33,031 bases of DNA from Myxococcota bacterium (GCA_030748735.1 JASMLK010000123.1:1-33031), one strand, 5' to 3'; positions 7,628-16,146 are shown, counted from the first letter of the stretch. A program made the numbers and translations. The notes: generated by a model not told the origin, from the sequence alone.

Positions 7628-8758
7628 CTAGCCCGGAAAGACCTCGGCCGGCGTAAGCGGCACGGTGCCCGCCTCGCCGATACAGTGCAGCACGACGAAA
7701 CGAATCCGCCGGTCCGTCTTCTTCTTATCGACCTCGAGACCCGAGAGATAAGCCTTGCGCGGAAAAGAGGGCAGTTCGACCGGGAGACCGGCCCGTTCGA
7801 GGAGCGCTTCGAGGCGGTCGCGGGTGCCTTCGGGGGCGAATCCCAACTCTTCGGAGCGGCGTGCCGCGAACACCATGCCGATCGCCACAGCCTCGCCGTG
7901 GAGCATCTCGCGGTACTTCAGGTGCTTCTCGATGGCGTGGCCCAGCGTGTGGCCGAAGTTGAGGTACGTCCGCACGCCCGCTTCTCGTTCGTCCTGGCTC
8001 ACCACCTCGGCCTTGATCGCACAGGCGCGGCGCAGGATCGGGATCAGTACGGCGGGGTCGAGTGCGAGGGCGGCTTCGATGTCGCGCTCGAGCCGCTTGA
8101 AGAGCTTCGCGTCCCAGATCGCCCCGGCCTTCACGATCTCGGCCATCCCCGCGGCGCGTTCTCGCATGGGAAGGCTTTCGAGCAGCTTGGTGTCGATCCA
8201 GACCAACCGTGGCTGGTAGAAGGCGCCAACGAGGTTCTTGCCCTGCTCGAGATTGACGCCGGTCTTTCCCCCAATGCTCGAATCCACCATCGCGAGAACC
8301 GTAGTGGGGACCTGAACGAAGGGAATGCCGCGCAGGTAGCTGGCTGCGGCGAAGCCGGCGAGATCCCCCGTCACACCACCACCGAGGGCGACCACGGCCG
8401 AACTGCGGTCGAGACCGCCTGCGAGAAAGGCGTCGAAGAGCTTGCCGAGTTGCCCGAGGTTCTTGCTCGTATCGCCGTCGGGTACGTCGACGCGCACGAC
8501 TTCGAGGCCCGCTGCGCGCAAACTCTTCGCGAGACGCGCGCCATAGCGGCGGCTCACGGGCGTCACGCTGACCAGGCCGACCCGCTTCGCGCCAGTCGCT
8601 TTCGCGATGGCGGGCCCCGCGTCGTCGAGGGTGTCGTGCCCGATCACGATCGGGTAGCTGCGCTCGCCGAGGTCGACGCGCAGACGGGCGGTCCTGGGGG
8701 CGGCGGCCTTGCTGGAGCTGGGCTTTCGGGTGGAGCGGGTTCGTTTCACGGCGGTCAT
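7628..8758 (-). CDS. aroB: 3-dehydroquinate synthase
   Basis: This NAD-dependent, metal-dependent enzyme makes 3-dehydroquinate from DAHP, the second shikimate step. Hallmarks in order are PDGDTSKN, the glycine-rich ALGGGVTGDLAGFAAA, VPTTVLAMVDSSIGGKTGVN, GMAEIVKAG, the metal-binding FGHTLGHAIE and HGEAVAIGM. VDKKKTDRRIRFVVL follows near the C-terminus. I use ATG 8758 (376 aa), with GAGG/AGCGAG upstream; the frame can extend to a TTG at 8782 that would overlap the aroK stop. An Ala/Ser/Lys-rich N-terminal extension of about 25 residues precedes the first conserved strand. It lies 20 bases downstream of aroK, the usual aroK-aroB pairing next to pilQ. Confidence 0.97.
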   Translation of the reverse strand: MTAVKRTRSTRKPSSSKAAAPRTARLRVDLGERSYPIVIGHDTLDDAGPAIAKATGAKRVGLVSVTPVSRRYGARLAKSLRAAGLEVVRVDVPDGDTSKNLGQLGKLFDAFLAGGLDRSSAVVALGGGVTGDLAGFAAASYLRGIPFVQVPTTVLAMVDSSIGGKTGVNLEQGKNLVGAFYQPRLVWIDTKLLESLPMRERAAGMAEIVKAGAIWDAKLFKRLERDIEAALALDPAVLIPILRRACAIKAEVVSQDEREAGVRTYLNFGHTLGHAIEKHLKYREMLHGEAVAIGMVFAARRSEELGFAPEGTRDRLEALLERAGLPVELPSFPRKAYLSGLEVDKKKTDRRIRFVVLHCIGEAGTVPLTPAEVFPG

Positions 8759-8778
8759 GGGGCTCGCTGGATCCTCGG

Positions 8779-9318
8779 TCAATTGGAATGCGGTGCGGGC
8801 GCCTGTTGGCGCAGTGCCCCGGCGATCTGCTTGGCCACCTTCGCGGTCGCCTGTGTGTCGGTGTCCACCACGATCTTCGCCCGCTCGTAGTGGGGGGCGC
8901 GCTCGCGCATCAGCTCTTCGAGTCGCGCGCGGCGTTCGGCCCGGGACATCCCGCGCAGCAGCGGACGCGTGCGCGCGTCTCCGATGCGGGCCAACAGCGT
9001 GGCGATCCGGGCGCGCAGGTACACGGTCGTCCCGTTGTCTTCCAGGTAATCCATCATGCCCGGCTGGGACGCGGCGCCACCGCCCAGAGACACGATCTGC
9101 GGGACGTCGGCGATCTCGTGGATGACCTCGGCTTCGAGCTCGCGAAAGGCCGGCTCACCCTGCTCGGCAAAGATCTGGGGGATGCGCGCCCCGGCGCGCT
9201 TTTCGATCTCGCTGTCGACGTCGACGAACGGCAGCGCGAGTTCGGCGGCCAGCGCCTTGCCCACGACGCTCTTGCCCGCGCCCATCATTCCCATCAACCA
9301 GACCGTCTGCTGCGTCAT
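8779..9318 (-). CDS. aroK: Shikimate kinase
   Basis: This 179-aa P-loop kinase phosphorylates shikimate at O3 using ATP. The Walker A GMMGAGKS lies at residues 10-17. The shikimate-binding FVDVDSEIEKRAG (Asp33/Asp35) and FRELE (Arg59) follow, then SLGGGA near 78-83. The lid arginines fall in TRPLLRG. ATG 9318 has no recognisable Shine-Dalgarno sequence, but a good -10 hexamer lies only nine bases upstream, so the mRNA may be leaderless. A strong terminator separates it from pilQ, so aroK probably starts its own transcript with aroB rather than depending on pil read-through. Confidence 0.97.
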   Translation of the reverse strand: MTQQTVWLMGMMGAGKSVVGKALAAELALPFVDVDSEIEKRAGARIPQIFAEQGEPAFRELEAEVIHEIADVPQIVSLGGGAASQPGMMDYLEDNGTTVYLRARIATLLARIGDARTRPLLRGMSRAERRARLEELMRERAPHYERAKIVVDTDTQATAKVAKQIAGALRQQAPAPHSN

Positions 9319-9327
9319 CGGGCGGCG

Positions 9328-9333
9328 AGTATA
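9328..9333 (-). promoter_or_regulatory. Candidate -10 element of aroK
   Basis: On the minus strand TATACT (5 of 6 to TATAAT) ends nine bases before the aroK ATG. A start site at the usual spacing would fall at or within about three bases of the ATG. No clear -35 hexamer was found at 16-18 bases. The terminator just upstream makes a promoter here necessary unless read-through suffices. Confidence 0.5.
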
Positions 9334-9373
9334 CGAAAGCTGGCGCGAAACCCGCGCAGTCTTTCCGGCGGTC

Positions 9374-9410
9374 AGAACGACGAAAGCCGGAGAGCTTGCG
9401 CTCTCCGGCT
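9374..9410 (-). terminator. Strong intrinsic terminator after pilQ
   Basis: On the minus strand a perfect 11-bp stem AGCCGGAGAGC / GCTCTCCGGCT closes a GCAA tetraloop. It is followed at once by TTTCGTCGTTCT. It lies 57 bases past the pilQ stop and ends the pilMNOPQ transcript. A second smaller hairpin (CCCCCG/CGGGGG, 9437-9457) sits between it and pilQ. Confidence 0.85.
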
Positions 9411-9466
9411 CCGTCAGGCGTTGCTTCCTCGCGGGTCCCCCGGCTGGTGCTCGGGGGCCGTCTTGC

Positions 9467-12400
9467 TTATTGACTGGCCGCCAGCGTGGGCGACTTCACG
9501 ATGCGAGGCGTCACGAAGATCAACAGTTCCTTGCGGATGTCCGTGAGTTCCTTGCTGCGGAACGCCGCGCCAATCACCGGCAGGCGGTACAGGTAGGGAA
9601 CGCGGCTCTCGCGCTCGGTCTTGTCGATCGTGTAGATGCCGCCGAGGACCAGGGTCTGGCCGTCCTTCACCAGGGTCTCGGTGGCCGCTTCGGCCTTGGC
9701 GATCGCGGGCGAACCGGTCGGCGTCTTGACGGATTCGTCCGGCGCGTTCCTCGTCACCTCGATGTCCATGATGATGCTGCGATCCGCCGTGATGTGCGGG
9801 ATCACCTTGAGGCTCAGCACTGCGTCGATGAACTCGAGCTTGGCATCGCCACCTTCGAACGTCTGGAATGGGATCGACACACCTTGTTCGATCGTCGCTT
9901 CACCGTTGTCGAGGGTGACCACGCGCGGGCTCGAAATCACCTTGCCCTCACCCATGCTCTCCGCTGCGCGCAGCGCGACGTTCAGGTCGAGCTTCTCGTC
10001 GAGAAGGAACGCACCGAGGTCCGCGAGTGCGGTCGGCGTGCTCGTGATGGGGTTGGAGAAAGCGATGCTATTGGTGCCGTGCAGGCGGAAGTCGCTGCTG
10101 CCGAGATCGTCACGTGCAGTCGTTCCCGTAAAGGGATCGACCAACGGCTGACTCGAAAGCCCCCATGAGCTGCCGAGTTCGCGGGCGAAGTTGAGGTTCG
10201 CTTCCACGATCTTGGCTTCGATCATGACCTGCGGCGTTTCGGTGTCCACCGCCTTCACGAGTGCCACCGCCTCGTCGATCACCGAAGCAATGTCCTTCAG
10301 GATCAGCGTGTTGGTGCGCTCGTCGATGTTCACCGTGCCGCGCGACGACAGCAGGCGCTTCACCAGGTTCTGCATGTCCTTCACGGCCGCGTAGTTCACC
10401 GGAAGCAGCTTGACCGTCAGGTCTTCGAGCTTCTCGCGGTTGCGGCGTTCCTGCAGGCGGAGTTCTTCTTCCGCTGCGAGGATGTCCGAAGGCGCCACGC
10501 GCAGGATATTGCCAACCCGCACGAAGCCGAGGCCCTTGGTGAGGAGCACGACGTCGAGGGCCTGATCCCAGGGCGTGTCGACGAGGCGGATCGTCACCGC
10601 CCCCTTCACCTCGTCACCGGCGATGAGATTGAGATCACTCACCTCCGCGATCAGGCGCAACACGTCTGCGATCGGCACGTTGTTGAAGTCGAGCGAAATG
10701 CGGCGGCCGGCGTACTTCTTGCCGTCCGTGAGCCCGCCTTCCTGGAGGACTTCGACGGCTGCGGGCGGCTCGAGCGAGGCCGGGCCTCCCATCGAAACGC
10801 CCTCGGTGCCGAAGTCGTCGAAGTCGTCGAAGTCGTCGAGCGGACCGTCGAGGCTCGCGAACTCGTCGTCGCTCGTGGCTTCTGCCGGCATGTCGAACGC
10901 GCTGTCGTCGAAGTCTTCGTCGAGCCCGGCCGGGCCGTCGGTCGCGGCGTTCTCGCTGAACTCGGGGAGTTCGTCGAGGGACGCGGCATCGGCCACTTCG
11001 GTTTCGGTTGCTTCCTCGCTCCAATCGTCTGCAGCAGCCGGCTGCGCCATGCCACCGGCTTCGTCACCTTCGGCGGCTGCCACCACCGTGAGACCCGTGG
11101 TTTCCTTTTCGGGGAAAGCCGGCGGGGCCGCGGCTGCGAGACCGAGGTGTTCGAAGTCGATGAAGAGCAGTGCACCGCGGCGACTGATCTGCGGTTCCTG
11201 ATCGGAAGCGCGGGTCACGACCACGCGCACTTCGCTGCGTGCGACTTCCGGCTGCTCGAAGATCGTCACGAGTGACACGGGGCCGCCCGACTGGCCACGG
11301 ATGCGACCGGCGACCTGCGGCGAGATCGTCGCGTCGAACAGGCTCACCACGACCGTGTCCGAGTCGGGGCTGTGGAGCTTGTAGTCCACCGCCGCTTCGG
11401 AGAGCACCGCGATGCGGTCCATCTCGTCCATCACGGTGTAGTGCACCCCGTGGATCGACGTCGTGCTGGCTGGCGCGGGCGCAAGGGGCGTGACTTCGGC
11501 CATCGCCACTTCTTCGCCCTCACCTGCAGCGGCTATCGGTTCGTCAGTGGGTTCGGCTTCGTCCCAGGCCGCGACTTCGCTCGGCTCGCTCGAGGGATCA
11601 CCCTCGACGGCGCTCCAACTCTCGTCTTCGACCGTCTCGTCGACTTCGGCTTCGGCGACGTCGGCTGCCTCTTCCTGCTGCGCGACGGCCGCGGCCGTCC
11701 AGGCCTCGACACCGGCCTCGATGCCTTCCATCAGCGCAGTCTGGACTTCGTCGCTGCTGCCGACGGCGACATAGAGACCGTCCACGGTGGGCTTCACACT
11801 GCGGCCCGCGAAGCCTTCCGAGGCTTCTCCGCCGTCGATCACGACGCGAACCTTGTCGGCGTGCGCGCCGACGCGGACCCCCTTCACCATGGCATGGCCA
11901 ACGGAGATGTTGTCCTGCTTGGCTTCGCTCTCGATGCCGGGCAGGTCGACCACGAGACGGGTCGGATTCTCGAGCACGAAGCTCTCGACGGCCCAGACAC
12001 TGCCGTCGGCCTTGAGATGTACGAGTGCTCCGGTTTCGAGCGACTGCACATCGACCGACGCGAGCATCGTTGCGGCGGGCGGCGATGCGATGCCGATCTC
12101 GTCTTCCGGCGTCTCTTCCACCACCGGCTCTTCCGACCAATCGGTGTCGTCCGTCGCGGCGACTTCTTCGACCGCGACGTCTTCCCACGGATCGACGTCC
12201 GCAACGTCGCCTTCGCCGAGTTCGTCCTCTTCGCTCATGGCGAGGGCTTCGGACAACTCGATCGCAAGACCGTCCTGGACGAGCATCGTCGAGTAACCGG
12301 CGTCGATCCCCAATGCGATTTCCACACGCGTAATCGGTTCACCACCCTCTTCCGACCACGTGCTGGTCGAAACATGGTCGATGATGCCGTCGTAGATCTC

Positions 12401-12673
12401 GACCCGATCCATTGCCGCTTCGGCGTTGACCGAGGCGAGTTCGACGACCACCGCCTGCGTGGTCTCGTCGTACTCTGCCGTATAGATTGGATCCGCGAGC
12501 CCGACCAGGGTCACGACCGTGCTCTCATCCCCCGATTCGACGGCCACGTCGGTGAGCTGTGCCACCTCACTTGCCATCGGCTCGGACATCGTGGACGCAC
12601 ACGCCAGGGCGAACCCCAGTACTGCACACAGTGCAACCACCAACATCACGCTTCCGTTCTTCGGAGCGACCAT
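9467..12673 (-). CDS. pilQ: Type IV pilus outer-membrane secretin PilQ
   Basis: This is the outer-membrane secretin through which the pilus fibre exits. Translation from ATG 12673 gives 1068 aa, chosen because GGAGG lies nine bases upstream; a GTG at 12682 directly abuts that site. A signal peptide ends ALGFALAC-like at Cys25, readable as a lipobox or as an AXA site. Three AMIN-type peptidoglycan-binding modules follow at about 52-140, 200-307 and 405-512. An acidic linker (515-650, with tandem DDF) leads to an STN domain (about 655-728), an N1/KH-like domain (752-810) and the secretin domain to the end. Near the C-terminus are the secretin hallmarks VPYLYRLPVIGAAFRS and ELLIFVTPRIV. It is longer than typical PilQ because of the linkers. 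The pilP stop is just upstream, so they are coupled. Confidence 0.97.
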   Translation of the reverse strand: MVAPKNGSVMLVVALCAVLGFALACASTMSEPMASEVAQLTDVAVESGDESTVVTLVGLADPIYTAEYDETTQAVVVELASVNAEAAMDRVEIYDGIIDHVSTSTWSEEGGEPITRVEIALGIDAGYSTMLVQDGLAIELSEALAMSEEDELGEGDVADVDPWEDVAVEEVAATDDTDWSEEPVVEETPEDEIGIASPPAATMLASVDVQSLETGALVHLKADGSVWAVESFVLENPTRLVVDLPGIESEAKQDNISVGHAMVKGVRVGAHADKVRVVIDGGEASEGFAGRSVKPTVDGLYVAVGSSDEVQTALMEGIEAGVEAWTAAAVAQQEEAADVAEAEVDETVEDESWSAVEGDPSSEPSEVAAWDEAEPTDEPIAAAGEGEEVAMAEVTPLAPAPASTTSIHGVHYTVMDEMDRIAVLSEAAVDYKLHSPDSDTVVVSLFDATISPQVAGRIRGQSGGPVSLVTIFEQPEVARSEVRVVVTRASDQEPQISRRGALLFIDFEHLGLAAAAPPAFPEKETTGLTVVAAAEGDEAGGMAQPAAADDWSEEATETEVADAASLDELPEFSENAATDGPAGLDEDFDDSAFDMPAEATSDDEFASLDGPLDDFDDFDDFGTEGVSMGGPASLEPPAAVEVLQEGGLTDGKKYAGRRISLDFNNVPIADVLRLIAEVSDLNLIAGDEVKGAVTIRLVDTPWDQALDVVLLTKGLGFVRVGNILRVAPSDILAAEEELRLQERRNREKLEDLTVKLLPVNYAAVKDMQNLVKRLLSSRGTVNIDERTNTLILKDIASVIDEAVALVKAVDTETPQVMIEAKIVEANLNFARELGSSWGLSSQPLVDPFTGTTARDDLGSSDFRLHGTNSIAFSNPITSTPTALADLGAFLLDEKLDLNVALRAAESMGEGKVISSPRVVTLDNGEATIEQGVSIPFQTFEGGDAKLEFIDAVLSLKVIPHITADRSIIMDIEVTRNAPDESVKTPTGSPAIAKAEAATETLVKDGQTLVLGGIYTIDKTERESRVPYLYRLPVIGAAFRSKELTDIRKELLIFVTPRIVKSPTLAASQ
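10811..10837. repeat. Three perfect 9-bp tandem repeats in pilQ
   Basis: GAAGTCGTC is repeated three times without change on the plus strand. On the coding strand it encodes consecutive Asp-Asp-Phe triplets in the acidic linker before the secretin part of PilQ. Copy change would keep frame and alter only linker length. Confidence 0.9.
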
Positions 12674-12678
12674 CGAAC

Positions 12679-13257
12679 TCACCCTCCCTGGCTCGTGCGG
12701 ATTCGCATTTCGACATCCTTCGTGGATTGCTCCCCGGCGAAGTCGACGTATGTCTCTTTGACGAGAACGAGGTTGTCGCCGATGTGGATGACGAGTCCCT
12801 CGTTCTTTCCGATCTTCGATCCTTCCTTGACCACGTACGCCGAGCCGGTCGGATCCGAAACCAACGCCCGCGGGCGGTTGGTTTCCCAGACGATGGCGCT
12901 CACCGCCAGCTGCCCGAGCTCGTAGTGTTCGAGCGGACCGCGCGGCGTCTCGCGAACCGGCTGCGACCAGAAGGTCGAGCGGAACGGATCGCGGCGATTG
13001 CGCGCGTTGTAGACGTAGTCGATTTCGACCGGTCCGAGCGCCGTATCGACGGTGCCGGCCTTTTCGCCCTTGCTCGCGGCCTTTTTTGCGACCTTCGGCG
13101 GCTTCGTCGTCTTGCGCTTCTTGATCTCAGTGGACACGCGTTTCCGCTCGGCGGCCAGGTCCGAAACCTTCGGCGCACCGTCGTTACCGCCTTCACCCGA
13201 GCAACCCACGAGGGCTGCAGCGAATGCGATCGCGAGCACTGTCGTTATGGTCCTCAC
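12679..13257 (-). CDS. pilP: Type IV pilus lipoprotein PilP
   Basis: PilP is the inner-membrane-anchored lipoprotein that links PilN/PilO to the PilQ secretin. GTG 13257 is used because AGGAGG lies six bases upstream and gives a textbook lipoprotein signal (hydrophobic run ending LVGC, lipidated Cys19). An ATG at 13281 in the same frame lacks a good site. A Lys-rich spacer (about 45-75) follows. The PilP beta domain follows with YNARNRRDPFRS, LGQLAVSAIVW, RALVSDPTGSAYVVKEGSKIG and VKETYVDFAGE. Mature length is normal. Its stop falls inside the pilQ ribosome-binding region, and it follows pilO after a short gap. Confidence 0.95.
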   Translation of the reverse strand: MRTITTVLAIAFAAALVGCSGEGGNDGAPKVSDLAAERKRVSTEIKKRKTTKPPKVAKKAASKGEKAGTVDTALGPVEIDYVYNARNRRDPFRSTFWSQPVRETPRGPLEHYELGQLAVSAIVWETNRPRALVSDPTGSAYVVKEGSKIGKNEGLVIHIGDNLVLVKETYVDFAGEQSTKDVEMRIRTSQGG

Positions 13258-13285
13258 GCCACTCCTCCTCAACGTCAACATCCGT

Positions 13286-13885
13286 CTAGCCCTTGCCTTC
13301 GATGAAGCGGAAGGTGGTTGCCGTTCCCTTGATCTTCAGCGTGGTGCCGAGATCGCTCTCGGTGGCCACCTTGATTTCCATCGCGCCCATGTTCACGATG
13401 CGCGGAAGCGCCGCGAGCTGCTCTAAGAAGCGCGCGATGTCGTGGTACTCGCCCTCGATCTCGAGCTTGAACGGGACTTCGGCGTAGAAGTTGTGGCTCA
13501 CTTCCTTGGTGCGTTCGATCGACTTGATCGAGACACCCACCTTCTTGCCCGCCGTCGAGATGTCGCGGAGCAGGTCCTCGAAGTGCTTCTTGTTCGGGAG
13601 CTGCTTGATCACGAGAGCCAGGTCACGCTCGAGCCTGGTGACCTCGGCCTCGAACTCGTCGAGGTTCGAAGCCACGACGCGAACCTTGTTCAGCTTGCGC
13701 TGAAGCTCTTCGCCCTGGCCCTGTAGATTGACCAGGCGATCGCTCTGTTCCTGGTAGATCAGGAAGTAGTATCCGGCGACGACACCGAGCACGATGGCAG
13801 CCACGGCACCCAGCCGTGCCGGCTTCGGGACCTTCGCCAGTTTCTCGATGATTTCGTCGAAATCGAAGTTCGCTTCAATGGCCAC
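13286..13885 (-). CDS. pilO: Type IV pilus alignment protein PilO
   Basis: This 199-aa bitopic inner-membrane protein dimerises with PilN. A short cytoplasmic start is followed by a transmembrane helix at about 25-45 (LGAVAAIVLGVVAGYYFLIY). A coiled coil (about 48-105) then leads to a ferredoxin-like periplasmic domain (LPNKKHFEDLLRDIS; GVSIKSIER; FKLEIEGEYHDIARFLEQLAALPRIV). The start is GTG 13885 with AAGGGG eight bases upstream, inside the end of pilN. Its stop precedes the pilP ribosome-binding site. Confidence 0.95.
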   Translation of the reverse strand: MAIEANFDFDEIIEKLAKVPKPARLGAVAAIVLGVVAGYYFLIYQEQSDRLVNLQGQGEELQRKLNKVRVVASNLDEFEAEVTRLERDLALVIKQLPNKKHFEDLLRDISTAGKKVGVSIKSIERTKEVSHNFYAEVPFKLEIEGEYHDIARFLEQLAALPRIVNMGAMEIKVATESDLGTTLKIKGTATTFRFIEGKG

Positions 13886-13891
13886 GGCAGA

Positions 13892-14476
13892 TCACCCCTT
13901 CTTGCGCTTCTTGCCCTTGCTCTCTTCGACTTCTTTCTTCATGTAGTCAGCGCTGATGTTGAAGTCGACGAGTCGGACGCCTTCGATTTCCTTCCCACCC
14001 TTGGTCTTCTTGAGATCCACGTTGTGGAAGAACTCGCTTTCGTTCATGCTGCGCAGGAAGTCGGCGACGATGCCGGTATCGAGACTCGACCCTTCCAGCG
14101 TGACCCCACCCTCTGCGGCCTTGAGCTTCGAAAGCCAGAGCCGCTCGGGAGCGAGGTTGGACAGTTCGTCGAACAGGCGGACCGGGCCGGTGCGGGCATT
14201 CTCGAGCCCCTTGATCACGCCCAGCTTGTTCTCGAGCTCCTTGCGCTTGGCCTTGAAACCCGCGACCTGCTTCTCTTGCGGCTTGAACTGTTCGATCGCC
14301 GCTTCGAGCTGGCGAACGTTGGTCCCTGCACGCTCGAGGTCGGCGTTCATGCCGCGCGAGACGAAGAAGATGCCGCCCCCTGCGAGCACGAGGCCCAGGA
14401 GGAGCAGCGCCGCCGACTGCCGAAGCTCGGCAATGCGCCGATGCTCTCGGTGGGGAAGTAGATTGATCTCGATCAT
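13892..14476 (-). CDS. pilN: Type IV pilus assembly protein PilN
   Basis: This 194-aa bitopic inner-membrane partner of PilO binds cytoplasmic PilM through its N-terminus. The INLLP motif is at residues 4-8. A transmembrane helix spans about 22-42 (SAALLLLGLVLAGGGIFFV). The periplasmic coiled coil follows (to about 90). The ferredoxin-like part then includes LSNLAPERLWLSKLK and LEGSSLDTGIVADFLRSM. The end is unusually basic (KKEVEESKGKKRKKG). ATG 14476 overlaps the pilM stop by one base (TAATG), so translation is coupled. Confidence 0.96.
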   Translation of the reverse strand: MIEINLLPHREHRRIAELRQSAALLLLGLVLAGGGIFFVSRGMNADLERAGTNVRQLEAAIEQFKPQEKQVAGFKAKRKELENKLGVIKGLENARTGPVRLFDELSNLAPERLWLSKLKAAEGGVTLEGSSLDTGIVADFLRSMNESEFFHNVDLKKTKGGKEIEGVRLVDFNISADYMKKEVEESKGKKRKKG

Positions 14477-15555
14477 TAGAGCGCAATCCTCCGGGTGGCG
14501 AGGCCGATGCCGACGCCGAGCGCCGGGCCGAGATCCGCGAGGGTCTCGGGTTCGAACCCCTTGCTTGGCAACATGCGCGCCAGCGGGTCGAGGGTTTCGA
14601 CGGTCAGCCCGGTGCGTTCCGCAAAGTCCGCGTCGAGACCGACGATCTTGGCGCCGCCTCCCGAAAGCAGGACCTTCGAAATTCGCGCGTCGGCCGCGGT
14701 CGCCGTGTAGAAGTCGAGCGAGCGGGCGATCTCACCGATCACCACGTCGGTCACGCTCCGCACGGCGTGTTCGACTTCCTGTGGCACGACTTCCTGTTCG
14801 GCGTCGGGGCCACTGCCACCGAGCTTCAACCGCTCGGCTTCGTCGAAGCTCACACCGAGGGCTTTCTGGATCTCTTCGGTGTACTGATTGCCGCCGGTCG
14901 TGATGTCACGCGTGAAGGCGGGCACACCCCGCTCGACCACGTTGATGTTCACCACCTGGGCGCCAATGTTCACGAGCGCAACGACCTCGTCGCCGGGCTC
15001 GTCGTAGTTGTGGCCGAAGGCGTTCTCCACCGCGAACGCAGCAACGTCGATCGCCGCCGGGTTGAGACCCGCTTCCGTGATGACCTGCACGTAGTCGTCG
15101 ACGAGGTCCTTCTTGGCCGCAACCAACAGGACGTCCATCTGGCCTTCGCCTTCGCTCGTCTCGAGGATCTGGAAGTCGAGATGCACCTCGTTCACGTCGA
15201 ACGGGATGTACTGCTCGGCTTCCCACTGGATCTGGTCTTCCAGCTCCTCACGGTTCATCGACGGAAGGCTCACCTTCTTCACGATGACCGAGTGACCAGA
15301 AACCGCGGCCGCCACGTCCTTCGTCTTGAAGCCGCCGGCGTCGACGGCTTCGCGAATCGTATCGACGATTTCGCCCGAGTTCAGGAACGCTCCCTGCACG
15401 ATGGCTTCGGGAGGCAGGCTCGCGATACCGAGTCCCTTGAGTTCGAAGCCCTTGTCCTTGCCTTTCAAATTCAGCTCGACAGCCTTGACCGTCGACGAAC
15501 CGATGTCGAGACCGATCAGCGAAGGCTTGCCAATACCGAACAGCGTCAGGTCCAT
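14476..15555 (-). CDS. pilM: Type IV pilus actin-like ATPase PilM
   Basis: This cytoplasmic actin/FtsA-fold ATPase docks onto PilN at the base of the pilus machine. It has 359 aa, normal length. The phosphate-1 motif is LIGLDIGSSTVKAVEL at 13-28. FKTKDVAAAVSGHSVIVKKVSLP, IQWEAEQYIPFDV and a phosphate-2 region VALVNIGAQVVNINVV follow. A C-terminal adenosine motif (VLLSGGGAKIVGLD) completes the fold. ATG 15555 has AAGGAG six bases upstream. It is the first structural gene after the small HTH gene, 36 bases beyond it, and leads the pilMNOPQ operon. Confidence 0.96.
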   Translation of the reverse strand: MDLTLFGIGKPSLIGLDIGSSTVKAVELNLKGKDKGFELKGLGIASLPPEAIVQGAFLNSGEIVDTIREAVDAGGFKTKDVAAAVSGHSVIVKKVSLPSMNREELEDQIQWEAEQYIPFDVNEVHLDFQILETSEGEGQMDVLLVAAKKDLVDDYVQVITEAGLNPAAIDVAAFAVENAFGHNYDEPGDEVVALVNIGAQVVNINVVERGVPAFTRDITTGGNQYTEEIQKALGVSFDEAERLKLGGSGPDAEQEVVPQEVEHAVRSVTDVVIGEIARSLDFYTATAADARISKVLLSGGGAKIVGLDADFAERTGLTVETLDPLARMLPSKGFEPETLADLGPALGVGIGLATRRIAL

Positions 15556-15591
15556 TCCAATCTCCTTCCGCTCTGGCTGGGTTCGCTTGCG

Positions 15592-15858
15592 CTACCGAAG
15601 GGCCTGGCCGTTGTCGACCGGAACGGCCACGGGCTCGGGGCTTTCGTCGGTGCTGACTTTCAACAACCCGAAGACCTGATCTTTGTCCAAAACGCGAAGA
15701 CCCAAAGCGAGCAGGATCTTGCGCTTCGTATCCAACCGGCAGGGACGGCCGGCTTCGACGCGATCGATCGTGAGCGAAGAAAGGCCTGCCTTCCTGGCAA
15801 GCTCGGCCTTGCTCATCATCAAACTTTCGCGATAGTGCTGAACGTTGTTTCTGGGCAT
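15592..15858 (-). CDS. Small XRE-type helix-turn-helix protein heading the pilM operon
   Basis: This 88-aa protein has a lambda-repressor/Cro-type HTH. YRESLMMSKAELARKAGLSSLTIDRVEAG at about residues 9-37 gives the two DNA-binding helices. A third helix (KRKILLALGL) and a short acidic C-terminus follow. ATG 15858 is chosen for its excellent GGAGG seven bases upstream, although the frame opens earlier. It precedes pilM by 36 bases in the same direction. A perfect 7-bp inverted repeat sits 24 bases upstream of its start, so autoregulation and pil-operon control are plausible. It has no effector domain. Confidence 0.82.
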   Translation of the reverse strand: MPRNNVQHYRESLMMSKAELARKAGLSSLTIDRVEAGRPCRLDTKRKILLALGLRVLDKDQVFGLLKVSTDESPEPVAVPVDNGQALR

Positions 15859-15882
15859 CTCAACTCCTCCATCAACACGCAC

Positions 15883-15899
15883 GCGTCATGCAATGACGC
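15883..15899. promoter_or_regulatory. 17-bp inverted repeat, candidate operator of the HTH protein
   Basis: GCGTCAT-GCA-ATGACGC is a perfect dyad with 7-bp arms. It ends about 25 bases upstream of the HTH gene start. Size and spacing suit a Cro/XRE dimer. As RNA it would also form a short 5' hairpin. Confidence 0.45.
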
Positions 15900-16146
15900 C
15901 TGGCGAATGAAACACTCGGTGGTATCGGCCCCAGGTTTCGGCGACTTGAGCGCATGACTCACCGCCTCGTGCGGTCGCGAACAACATGGAAGTCAGTGGC
16001 AACGAATCGGCAGAATTCATCCATCACACTGCAACGGGGTGTCGGGCATCACAGAATTGAAGCCGTATTCGAACTGAACGCTGTTCTTTCCCCTCATGTC
16101 CATCGCGCGGCAGCCCGATGTAGCAGGAGAGCCCATTGCGCGATGC

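Noticed and set aside
12673-12682. GTG 12682 as the pilQ start
   Set aside because: It would abut the GGAGG site with no spacer; ATG 12673 has a normal spacing.
11372-12925. A 517-codon plus-strand open frame antisense to pilQ
   Set aside because: It overlaps the well-supported PilQ and has no recognisable domain.
13257-13281. ATG 13281 as the pilP start
   Set aside because: No ribosome-binding site precedes it; GTG 13257 has AGGAGG six bases upstream and gives a cleaner lipoprotein signal.
15997-16012. A sigma-54-like promoter before the NtrC-family gene
   Set aside because: TGGCAAC-N4-CGGC keeps only the GG and GC and deviates in the -12 TT, and it is over 200 bases from the start. Too weak to call.
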